From Candidatus Alistipes intestinipullorum (GTDB lineage: Bacteria > Bacteroidota > Bacteroidia > Bacteroidales > Rikenellaceae), in contig DXGO01000003.1 of NCBI GenBank assembly GCA_019113885.1, forward strand, positions 1 to 36,293: a stretch of DNA of 36,293 nucleotides, in the 5' to 3' direction. Position numbers and translations under genes: made by a program. Each line of letters starts with the position of its first letter. Position 1 is the first letter of the stretch. The notes below the pieces were generated by a model. It had not been told where the DNA came from. It ran no database searches and saw only the letters and a program-made list of their open reading frames with translations. Positions 1 through 6,989 of the stretch are shown here, piece after piece.

Positions 1-1465
1 CGTCGCCGTACTTCTCCTTGATCTCCACGAGCTCGTCCTTGACGATCTGCATCTGCATCGCCACGCTCGCGAGAATCTCCGTCAAGTGGGCGATCAGCGC
101 CTGCAACTCGTCACGCTCGGCAACCAGTTTGCCGTGCTCCAGCCCCGTCAGGGCGCGCAGGCGCATCTCGATGATGGCCGATGCCTGGATGTCGTCCAGT
201 TCGAAACGCTCCATCATCGTCTGCTTGGCGATGTCGGGCGTCTGCGACGAGCGGATGATGTGCACGATCTCGTCGATGTTGTCCTGGGCCACGAGCAGAC
301 CCAGCACAATGTGGAGCCGCTCCTCGGCCTTGCGCTTGTCGAAACGCGTGCGGCGCACCACCACGTCGTGACGGTGGTCGATGAAGTGCTTGATCAGGTC
401 GCGCATCGACAGCAGCTGCGGGCGCCCGTTGACCAGCGCGATGTTGTTCACCGCGAACGACGTCTGCAGCGGCGTATTCTTGAACAGCGTATTGAGCACC
501 ACGCTCGCCACGGCGTCGTGTTTCAGAATGATGATGATCCGCAGGCCGTTGCGGTCCGACTCGTCGTTGATGTAGGAGATGCCCTCGATCTTCTTGTCGT
601 TGATCATGTCGGCGATCTTCTTAATCATCTCGGCCTTGTTGATCATGTAGGGAATCTCCGTGATGACGATGCACTCGCGGCCGCTCGGCGTATGCTCGAT
701 CTCGGTCTTCGCACGCATCACGACACGTCCGCGCCCCGTCAGCATTGCCTCCTTGACGCCTTCGTAACCGTAGATGATGCCGCCCGTGGGAAAGTCGGGG
801 CCCTTGACGTACTGCAGGAGCTCCTCGCCCGTGATCTCCGGATTGTCGACATAGGCGCAGCAGGCATCGACCACCTCCGAGAGGTTGTGCGGCGCCATGT
901 TGGTGGCCATACCAACGGCGATACCGCTCGCGCCGTTGACAATCAGCAACGGAATACGCGTGGGCAGCACCGTGGGTTCCTTGATTGTATCGTCAAAGTT
1001 CAGCGTCCAGTCGATCGTCTCCTTGTCGATGTCGGCCATCACCTCGTCGGTAATCTTCTTCATGCGCGCCTCGGTGTAACGCATGGCGGCTGGCGAGTCG
1101 CCGTCCATCGAACCGAAGTTACCCTGTCCGTCGACCAGCGGGTAACGCATCGACCACTCCTGGGCCAGACGCACCATGGCGTTGTAGACCGACGAGTCGC
1201 CGTGGGGGTGGAACTTACCGAGCACGTCGCCGACGATACGCGCCGACTTACGGGTAGGTTTGTCGGAGTAGAGGTTGAGCTCCGCACTCATATCGTAGAG
1301 GATGCGCCGGTGTACGGGTTTCAGACCGTCCCGCACGTCGGGCAATGCACGCGACACGATGACCGACATCGAGTAGTCGATGTAGGCCGATTTCATCTGC
1401 TCTTCGATATTGATGGGGATGATCCGCCCCACCAAACCGGCATTTTTTTCTTCTTCTGTAAGCAT
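1..1465 (-). CDS. gyrA: DNA gyrase subunit A, 5' part (C-terminus beyond window edge)
   Basis: Breakage-reunion subunit of gyrase, which introduces negative supercoils together with GyrB. About 488 residues are visible and the frame is still open at base 1. The N-terminus reads [15 protein letters not shown], followed by [37 protein letters not shown] (about 86-102), and the catalytic tyrosine motif [10 protein letters not shown] with Tyr at about 130. The long coiled-coil/tower part of the DNA-gate domain follows; the supercoiling beta-pinwheel domain is off the edge. The ATG at 1465 is chosen because it gives the expected GyrA N-terminus and lies about 60 nt from a good promoter. The family assignment is very secure. 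It is distinguished from the ParC at 6990-9992 by the GyrA-type sequence after HPHGD. The position equivalent to E. coli Asp87 is Asn95. Confidence 0.97.
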   Translation of the reverse strand, partial: MLTEEEKNAGLVGRIIPINIEEQMKSAYIDYSMSVIVSRALPDVRDGLKPVHRRILYDMSAELNLYSDKPTRKSARIVGDVLGKFHPHGDSSVYNAMVRLAQEWSMRYPLVDGQGNFGSMDGDSPAAMRYTEARMKKITDEVMADIDKETIDWTLNFDDTIKEPTVLPTRIPLLIVNGASGIAVGMATNMAPHNLSEVVDACCAYVDNPEITGEELLQYVKGPDFPTGGIIYGYEGVKEAMLTGRGRVVMRAKTEIEHTPSGRECIVITEIPYMINKAEMIKKIADMINDKKIEGISYINDESDRNGLRIIIILKHDAVASVVLNTLFKNTPLQTSFAVNNIALVNGRPQLLSMRDLIKHFIDHRHDVVVRRTRFDKRKAEERLHIVLGLLVAQDNIDEIVHIIRSSQTPDIAKQTMMERFELDDIQASAIIEMRLRALTGLEHGKLVAERDELQALIAHLTEILASVAMQMQIVKDELVEIKEKYGD

Positions 1466-1527
1466 CTATCTCTTCAATATAACCTATTTCGCACGAAGGT
1501 CGATTTCTCGACCTGTCAATTAACGAA

Positions 1528-1558
1528 CAAAAATAGTAATTTCTTGCGATCTGAGCAA
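1528..1558 (-). promoter_or_regulatory. Bacteroidetes-type promoter of gyrA
   Basis: On the minus strand a TTG (1558-1556), a 20-nt spacer and TATTTTTG (1535-1528) match the Bacteroidetes primary-sigma consensus TTG-N19-21-TAnnTTTG exactly. Start of transcription would fall near 1521, giving a leader of roughly 55 nt before the gyrA ATG. It lies downstream of the lolA terminator, so gyrA appears to be transcribed separately. Confidence 0.75.
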
Positions 1559-1642
1559 CTTTGCGGCCCGAAATCGAGCGCGCCCATACGATATTTTTCG
1601 CCGAATATGTCGTTTTTGCCGCTTTTCCGGCGATCTGAGAGC

Positions 1643-1680
1643 AAAAAAAATTTTCTCCCGACATCCTGTCGAGAGAAAAT
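1643..1680 (-). terminator. Intrinsic terminator after lolA
   Basis: Imperfect inverted repeat: ATTTTCTC and CGACA arms (1650-1663) pair with TGTCG and GAGAAAAT (1667-1680) around a 3-nt loop with one internal mismatch. On the minus strand the hairpin runs into eight U residues (plus-strand A-run 1643-1650). It sits about 160 nt past the lolA stop and before the gyrA promoter, so it probably ends the ftsK/lolA transcript. Confidence 0.7.
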
Positions 1681-1742
1681 GGAGATGCAACACTCCGCTC
1701 CGGCGCGGCCAGGCCCGAAAAACACCGTGAGCGCAGCGGCCC

Positions 1743-1799
1743 CGGAGACTCGGAAACAGGGAGCCCGAAGACCAACGGAAACCCGGAAACTGGAAGACC
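1743..1799 (-). repeat. Degenerate two-copy repeat in the lolA 3' region
   Basis: Read on the minus strand, 1799-1776 and 1773-1743 both begin GGTCTTC and carry a TTTCCG-(G/A)-GT-(T/C)-TCCG block; the second has a roughly 7-nt insertion. The 373-nt gap 1466-1838 has no credible gene. It holds this repeat, the terminator at 1643-1680 and the gyrA promoter. The repeat is degenerate and may be a decayed element or part of the untranslated RNA; no function is known to me. Confidence 0.35.
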
Positions 1800-1838
1800 C
1801 GGCGACCAGCGAAACACCGTATTCCACACGACCGCCGC

Positions 1839-2453
1839 CTACCGGAAATCGATCATCTCGTACCCGTCGTAGTTTTTCCGTTCGAACCTCCGCAACGGCG
1901 CCTCGGGGGCCGCTATCCCGACGATCCGCACCGTAACGCGCTCGCCGTCATAATCATAGTCGAGCCGTTCGGGACGCATCGTCGACGTCACGACCGTCAC
2001 CTCGACCGTACCCGTCGCCGAAGCCCCCTCGTCCGAGGGCGTCAGCCGCACGACGGCCCGCCCGTCGGCCTCCGAGAGCAGCGTCGCGGCGTACTGGCTG
2101 CCGAGGAAGTCGAACGCCCGCACGGGGTTGTTCAACAGGTTGCGGCTCTCGCGGTCAACCTCCACGATCGTCACCTCGCGGCGCCGGTTATCGACCTCAT
2201 GGCGCACCGCCCCGTCGCAAAAAACCTCGGCGTCGCCCAACGAGAGGCAGTAGGCCTCGCCGTCGACCGTATAGCGGCCGCTCCCGGCAAACTCCTCGGC
2301 CTCGATTTCGAAGCGCACCTCGTAGCTCTTCATGGCGCGGAATCCCGCCGCCAGGCGCTCCAGCACCTCCGAAGCGCGGTCGGCGGCCAAAGCCGGCATC
2401 AGGGCCGGCAGCAGCATCGCTGTCAGTATGAAAAATCGTCTTGCAATTCGCAT
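1839..2453 (-). CDS. lolA: LolA-like outer-membrane lipoprotein carrier, 204 aa
   Basis: Predicted periplasmic chaperone that takes lipoproteins from the LolCDE-type ABC transporter across to the outer membrane. The N-terminus (MRIARRFFILTAMLLPALMPALAA) is a typical signal peptide, cleaved near Ala24. The mature part starts with a helix (DRASEVLERLAAGFRAMKSYEVRFEI), which is the usual opening of LolA folds, followed by alternating beta strands ending in EMIDFR. Length fits the family at about 200 aa. The gene follows ftsK by 106 nt in the same direction, an arrangement commonly seen in Bacteroidetes. Sequence conservation in this family is weak, so the assignment rests on signal peptide, strand pattern, size and neighbour. 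Start ATG is at the signal peptide; no other start is plausible. Confidence 0.75.
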   Translation of the reverse strand: MRIARRFFILTAMLLPALMPALAADRASEVLERLAAGFRAMKSYEVRFEIEAEEFAGSGRYTVDGEAYCLSLGDAEVFCDGAVRHEVDNRRREVTIVEVDRESRNLLNNPVRAFDFLGSQYAATLLSEADGRAVVRLTPSDEGASATGTVEVTVVTSTMRPERLDYDYDGERVTVRIVGIAAPEAPLRRFERKNYDGYEMIDFR

Positions 2454-2480
2454 GGAACAGATTTTTTTTCGAATGACTCC

Positions 2481-2519
2481 CTTCCGGCGGAACTCCCACA
2501 GGGAAGTACCTCCCGGAAG
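2481..2519 (-). other. Hairpin in the ftsK-lolA intergenic region
   Basis: CTTCCGG (2481-2487) pairs with CCGGAAG (2513-2519), and an inner ACTCCC/GGGaAGT stem stacks inside it. On the minus strand it is followed by A residues rather than U, so it is not a classical terminator for ftsK. It lies in the lolA leader and could affect RNA stability or translation; this is inference. Confidence 0.4.
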
Positions 2520-2559
2520 AAAAACGTTATCCCGCAGGAAAATAGTATCCGGCAGGGGA

Positions 2560-5484
2560 TCAGAAGAGCCCCAGCTCCTGCAATTTGGCCTCCAGTGACG
2601 GAAGGTCGTGGTAGAGGATGTCGCGCGGCTTGGCGCCCTGCTGACGCCCCACGATGCCGGCCCGCTCGAGCTGCATCATAATACGGCCCGCGCGGTTGAA
2701 GCCCACCTCGTAGTTGCGCTGGATCATCGACGTGGAGATCTGGCCGCTCGAAACGGCCTCGCGCGCAATCTCGGCAAAGAGCGCATCGTACTTCACCGGG
2801 GCCGAGGACTCCTCACTGCCCAGGCCGCTGCCGCCCTCGCCGTTCTCGGGCGTGTAGTCGGGCAACGCATAGGCCGAGGTATAGCCCTGCTGGTGCGAAA
2901 TGTAGTCCACGATGCGCTCGACCTCCTTTGTCTCAACCAGAGCGCACTGGATGCGGGTCAGCTCGCCGTCCTTCGAGATGAGCATGTCGCCGCGGCCAAT
3001 GAGCTGGTCGGCGCCCGGACGGTCGATAATCGTCCGCGAGTCGGTCATCTGCATCACGCGGAAGGCGATACGCGCCGGGAAGTTAGCCTTGATCTTGCCC
3101 GTAATGACGTCGACCGACGGCCGCTGCGTGGCGATAATCAGGTGGATGCCGATGGCGCGGGCCTTCTGCGCCAGGCGCGTCACGGGGGTCTCGACCTCCT
3201 TGGCCGTCATAATCAGGTCGGCGAACTCGTCGATCACCACGACGATATAGGGCAGGAAGCGGTGCCCGTTCAGCGGATTCAGCTGCCGGGAGACAAACTT
3301 CTCGTTGTATTCGGAGATATTGCGCGCCCCGGCCTTCTTGCAGAGCTCCAGGCGCGTATCCATCTCCGTACACAGCGCATTGAGCGTATAGACCGCCTTG
3401 CGGGGATCGGTGACGATCGCCTCGTCCTCGGACTCCATCTTGGCCAGGAAGTGCCGCTCGATCTTGGCGTAGAGCGAGAACTCGACCATCTTGGGGTCGA
3501 TCATCACGAATTTCAGCTGTGCCGGATGCTTGCGATAGAGCAGCGAAGTGATAATGGCGTTCAGTCCGACCGATTTTCCCTGTCCCGTGGCGCCTGCGAC
3601 AAGCAGGTGGGGCATCTTCGTCAGGTCGAAGACGAAGTTCTCGTTCTGAATCGTGCGGCCGATCACCACCGGCAGCTCGGCCTTCGACTCCTGGAAGCGC
3701 AACGACCGCACGGCCGAATACATCGAGACGACCTGTTTGTTGCGGTTCGGCACCTCGATGCCGATCGTGCCGCGGCCCGGGATCGGCGCGATGATGCGGA
3801 TCCCCGACTCGGCCTTGAGGCTCTGGGCAATATCGTTCTGGAGGCCCTGAATCTTCGAAATCTTCACCCCTTGCGCCTGCACGATCTCGTAAAGCGTCAC
3901 CGTGGGGCCCACCGTCGCCTTGATGCGCTGGATCGGGATGCCGAAGTTCTTGAGCGTCTCCTCGATCTTGGTCTTGTTCTCGAAAATCTCCTCGTCCGAG
4001 ACCTCCGAATCGGAAATATAGTCCTCGAGCAGCGTGACAGGCGGTTTACGGTAGTTCACCAGGTCCTTCAGCGGATCGTAGCTCTCGGTCGAGATGGTCC
4101 TGGCATCGACCACCTTCGCCTCATGCGCCTCGACGGTCACCACCACCCCTTCGGTCGGAGCGGAGTCATCGGCAGGAGCCGCAGGCACGGATTCGGCGGA
4201 CCCGGCAGTCCCGACACCCAGCCCCGCTTCGGGGACGTCCGACGCAGCCGGCACCGCCAGGGACTCCTCCTCTGCGGCACCTACCGTAATTTCGGTAAAC
4301 GGACCGTCGGAAACCTCCCGGACAGCATGCACCGCAGGACGTACCGAATCCTTCACGGCAGGACGCTCCAGTTCGACAAGCCCGCCGCGGCCCATCACCA
4401 CCCGGGGTTCGGGATGCGACAAGTCGACCTCGGTGAACACATCGTCACCCCCGGTCTTCGGGTCCGGAGCGGAAGCGGGATCAAGGCGTGCGGTCAGGGC
4501 ATCCTTCCCGACCGGCTCGCCGTCGGGCGTAAGTTCCAGGAAGGGGTTGTCGTCATCCAGCTCCTCCGCCACGGAATATGCCTTTGTCGATTCGGCGGGG
4601 CGCTCGACCCGCAAGGGCGTCGCATGTGTTGCGGCGGGCGTCTCCGCAGCAGGCCGCTGCACCTCCTCCGCGGCCGCAACGCGGGCTGCAGGGGACACGG
4701 GCGCCGCAATCGGGCCTTCGGACCCGGGCGCCGCCTTCGCAGCAGGGCGCTCGGAAGCATCGGAATCTTCGCCCGGCCCATCCACATCTTCATCTGCCGC
4801 TCCGGCAGCTTCGGAATCCTCCTGCACATCATGATGGACAACTTTGCTGCGGACGATCTCGACAAGCTTTTCACTCTGCCCCATCACGACGTTTCCGGCC
4901 TCATTGACCTTGTTGATAAAGTTCCGGTTGATAAAAACGCCAGTCAGGATCCATCCGCCGACAAGCAGGATGATCGTGCCGAAAGCTCCGATATTGACCC
5001 GCAGCATTCCTCCGACCTCGATCCCGAAGACGCCGCCCCACCCCGTCGAGCAACAGAGGCTCCAGCGGTCGGCAAAGGCGAAACCCAGGGTCAGCGACCC
5101 GAGGATCATGATAAGAAACAGCGACAGGATCGAATGGTTCATCAGCAACGGACGCTGGCGGATGATCCGCACGCCGATCAGGATAATCATCACGGGGATC
5201 AGCAGTCCAAAGAGTCCGAATGAACGGTCGACAAGCAGGCGTGCCAGCCGCGCACCGCTCCAGCCGCACAGGTTTTCAGGCTCCACGCCGAGCGTCGCAC
5301 GCTGTTCGGCGGAGAGCTGCAGCCCGCTCTGGTCGGCGGCCCAGCTGAAAAACGAGAAGAGGACCGCAAAGCCGGCGAACAGGCCGAAGCACAACAGCAA
5401 CAGGCCGGCGATCCACCGGACACTGTCTCGGTTGGATCGCTGCACGTTCTGGCGCGCATTGCGGGAGGTATTTCGGGGTGCCAT
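2560..5484 (-). CDS. ftsK: DNA translocase FtsK/SpoIIIE, 974 aa
   Basis: Septum-anchored ATP-driven DNA pump that clears and aligns chromosome ends during division. Four membrane segments (about 24-48, 90-108, 117-137, 165-186) are followed by an acidic Ala/Glu/Pro-rich linker (roughly 190-585) and then the motor. The motor has Walker A GATGQGKS (631-638), Walker B YIVVVIDEFADL (about 746-757), and the conserved RPGADQLIGRGDML loop. A winged-helix gamma domain (about 890-955, ISTSMIQRNYEVGFNRAGRIM) should read KOPS-like sequences. The frame stays open to 5805, but that upstream part overlaps murI in antisense reading; ATG 5484 (MAPRNTSRNARQ) directly precedes the first membrane segment and follows a promoter-like element. 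The protein ends LQELGLF just after the gamma domain. Confidence 0.97.
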   Translation of the reverse strand: MAPRNTSRNARQNVQRSNRDSVRWIAGLLLLCFGLFAGFAVLFSFFSWAADQSGLQLSAEQRATLGVEPENLCGWSGARLARLLVDRSFGLFGLLIPVMIILIGVRIIRQRPLLMNHSILSLFLIMILGSLTLGFAFADRWSLCCSTGWGGVFGIEVGGMLRVNIGAFGTIILLVGGWILTGVFINRNFINKVNEAGNVVMGQSEKLVEIVRSKVVHHDVQEDSEAAGAADEDVDGPGEDSDASERPAAKAAPGSEGPIAAPVSPAARVAAAEEVQRPAAETPAATHATPLRVERPAESTKAYSVAEELDDDNPFLELTPDGEPVGKDALTARLDPASAPDPKTGGDDVFTEVDLSHPEPRVVMGRGGLVELERPAVKDSVRPAVHAVREVSDGPFTEITVGAAEEESLAVPAASDVPEAGLGVGTAGSAESVPAAPADDSAPTEGVVVTVEAHEAKVVDARTISTESYDPLKDLVNYRKPPVTLLEDYISDSEVSDEEIFENKTKIEETLKNFGIPIQRIKATVGPTVTLYEIVQAQGVKISKIQGLQNDIAQSLKAESGIRIIAPIPGRGTIGIEVPNRNKQVVSMYSAVRSLRFQESKAELPVVIGRTIQNENFVFDLTKMPHLLVAGATGQGKSVGLNAIITSLLYRKHPAQLKFVMIDPKMVEFSLYAKIERHFLAKMESEDEAIVTDPRKAVYTLNALCTEMDTRLELCKKAGARNISEYNEKFVSRQLNPLNGHRFLPYIVVVIDEFADLIMTAKEVETPVTRLAQKARAIGIHLIIATQRPSVDVITGKIKANFPARIAFRVMQMTDSRTIIDRPGADQLIGRGDMLISKDGELTRIQCALVETKEVERIVDYISHQQGYTSAYALPDYTPENGEGGSGLGSEESSAPVKYDALFAEIAREAVSSGQISTSMIQRNYEVGFNRAGRIMMQLERAGIVGRQQGAKPRDILYHDLPSLEAKLQELGLF

Positions 5485-5517
5485 TTTCGTACGTGTGAAA
5501 ACAGGGATATGATTGTA

Positions 5518-5525
5518 CGAAGGTA
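5518..5525 (-). promoter_or_regulatory. Probable ftsK promoter, -7 element
   Basis: Minus-strand TACCTTCG (5525-5518) is one base off TAnnTTTG and lies about 34 nt upstream of the ftsK ATG in an AT-rich gap between murI and ftsK. No TTG is present at the ideal distance; the nearest is about 27 nt upstream. It suggests that ftsK is not solely dependent on the murI transcript. Confidence 0.45.
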
Positions 5526-5579
5526 CGAATTTTTTCGGAATTTCCGGATTTCCAAAGGCCGAAATCGTGCCGGAAACGT

Positions 5580-6377
5580 TTATTCGGAGGCCAATGCCTT
5601 GGTTTCGAGCCTCCGCCGGTACGTCTCGTCGGCAAACGTCCGGAACGTAAGGATCGGTGCATGGCCGGGCGTTGCACGCAACGCCCGTTCGTCGAGCAAC
5701 TGGGCGACACGGCGTGCCACGGCCGGCGACGGATCGACGATCGTCACCTCCCGGCCCGCCACAACCCGTTCGAGCACGGGCAGCAGGAAGGGATAGTGCG
5801 TGCAACCCAACACGATCTGATCGGCACCGCGCGCCAGCATCGGCTCCACGGCCGCACGCACGCAGGCCTCGGCCTCGGGCGTCGCCTCACGGTCCGCCTC
5901 GACCAGTTCGACGAATCCCCGCCCGGGAACCATCAGCACCTCGATTCCCTGGCCGTATTTCGCGGCCGTGCGGCGGAACAGGTCGCCGTCCAGGCTCCGT
6001 TCGGTGGCCAGCACCCCGACCACCCCGCTGCGGGTGTGCAGGCAGGCGGGTTTCACGGCGGGCTCCATGCCCACGATCGGGAGGTCGGCATATTTTGCCC
6101 GCAGGAAATCGATCGCCGCAGCCGTTGCCGTATTGCACGCCACGACGATCATCTTGCACCCCTGCCCCACCAGGTCCGCAACCGCCGCATCGGCCAGCGC
6201 CTGCACCTCCCCGCGCGGTCGCGAACCGTACGGACAGTTCTTGCCGTCACCCAGATACATGAGCGACTCCTCGGGCAACAGCCGGCGAATCTCCCGCCAG
6301 ACGGTCAATCCGCCCAGTCCCGAATCATAGACCCCGATGGGGGCATTGTTACCTGTTCCGTTCACCTTATCGTTCAT
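5580..6377 (-). CDS. murI: Glutamate racemase, 265 aa
   Basis: Makes D-glutamate for peptidoglycan by cofactor-independent racemisation of L-glutamate in the cytoplasm. Signature blocks are all present: IGVYDSGLGGLTV near the N-terminus, the first catalytic cysteine in VVACNTATA (Cys81) and the second in LGCTHYPFL (Cys192). The YLGDGKNCPYG segment is the variant I associate with Bacteroidetes enzymes. Full family length. The ATG at 6377 lies 27 nt after the aroK stop, so the two are probably co-transcribed. ftsK follows after 95 nt with its own promoter-like element. Confidence 0.96.
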   Translation of the reverse strand: MNDKVNGTGNNAPIGVYDSGLGGLTVWREIRRLLPEESLMYLGDGKNCPYGSRPRGEVQALADAAVADLVGQGCKMIVVACNTATAAAIDFLRAKYADLPIVGMEPAVKPACLHTRSGVVGVLATERSLDGDLFRRTAAKYGQGIEVLMVPGRGFVELVEADREATPEAEACVRAAVEPMLARGADQIVLGCTHYPFLLPVLERVVAGREVTIVDPSPAVARRVAQLLDERALRATPGHAPILTFRTFADETYRRRLETKALASE

Positions 6378-6404
6378 TGCAGGGACTCGTGCCGCGCCGG
6401 ACGT

Positions 6405-6935
6405 TCAGCAGGCGCCCTCCCCGGCATGCGTCAGAATATACTCGATGATTTCGTCGTCGGAACGTCCGTCACACTCCACGACGAGCGTCGCCCGGCCGTA
6501 AAACGGCTCCCGGGTCGCCATGTCACGCTCCATGAAGGCCACCAGCTCGTCGTCCGAAAGCCCCCGCAGCCGCGGACGTTTGCGACGCCCGTAGGGGCTC
6601 AGGCGCGAGGCGATCTGCTGCGCCGTACGACGCAGGTAGACCGTACATCCCACAGCATTCATGCGCTCCATGTTGTCGCGCCAGACGGGCAGGCCGCCGC
6701 CCGTGGAGACCACCGCAGCCTCGCCGCGGTCGATGACCCCGTCGAGCACCGAGCGCTCCACCTCGCGGAACCGCTCTTCGCCCTCGTAACGGAACACATC
6801 GGCCACCGACGCCCCTTCACGCTCCTCGACCAGGCTGTCGGTATCGACGAACTCCCCGCCGAGACGCCGTGCCAGCTTCCGGCCCAGGGTGCTCTTCCCG
6901 CACCCCATATATCCGACCAAAAACAACATCTGCAT
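6405..6935 (-). CDS. aroK: Shikimate kinase, 176 aa
   Basis: Phosphorylates shikimate at the 3-hydroxyl with ATP, step five of chorismate synthesis. The N-terminus MQMLFLVGYMGCGKSTLGRKLA contains the P-loop. The shikimate-binding region FVDTDSLVEE (Asp for the 3-OH), the GGGLPV glycine loop, and the lid RLSPYGRRKRPRL with its arginines follow. The open frame continues upstream to 6980 but gives residues with no family counterpart, so ATG 6935 is preferred; ATG 6929 (MLFLVG) is a close alternative. It is 54 nt after parC and 27 nt before murI in one minus-strand series. Confidence 0.93.
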   Translation of the reverse strand: MQMLFLVGYMGCGKSTLGRKLARRLGGEFVDTDSLVEEREGASVADVFRYEGEERFREVERSVLDGVIDRGEAAVVSTGGGLPVWRDNMERMNAVGCTVYLRRTAQQIASRLSPYGRRKRPRLRGLSDDELVAFMERDMATREPFYGRATLVVECDGRSDDEIIEYILTHAGEGAC

Positions 6936-6989
6936 CGTTCGCAACAAAAAATATCCGGTTCTCGGCGTACGTCGGTGCACGCCGCGCCA

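Noticed and set aside
86..1936. 616-codon plus-strand frame covering gyrA antisense and the following gap
   Set aside because: Overlaps gyrA, its promoter and the lolA terminator; no protein-like composition.
2560..2580. FtsK C-terminus LQELGLF as a second clamp-binding motif
   Set aside because: It has one residue too many between Gln and Phe for the pentapeptide and does not match the usual hexapeptide, and it directly follows the folded gamma domain rather than a flexible tail.
4100..4850. Low-complexity region in ftsK as a repeat element or inserted gene
   Set aside because: It is the normal Ala/Glu/Pro-rich linker between the membrane and motor domains of FtsK and keeps the reading frame.
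2608..5223. 871-codon plus-strand frame opposite ftsK
   Set aside because: Same antisense codon-bias effect; composition Arg/His/Asp/Leu-rich and no recognisable motif, while ftsK on the other strand is unmistakable.
6943..6956. AT-rich TATTTTTTG-like stretch before aroK as a separate promoter
   Set aside because: Spacing inside the element is one base too long for TAnnTTTG and no -33 element is present; read-through from parC explains expression.
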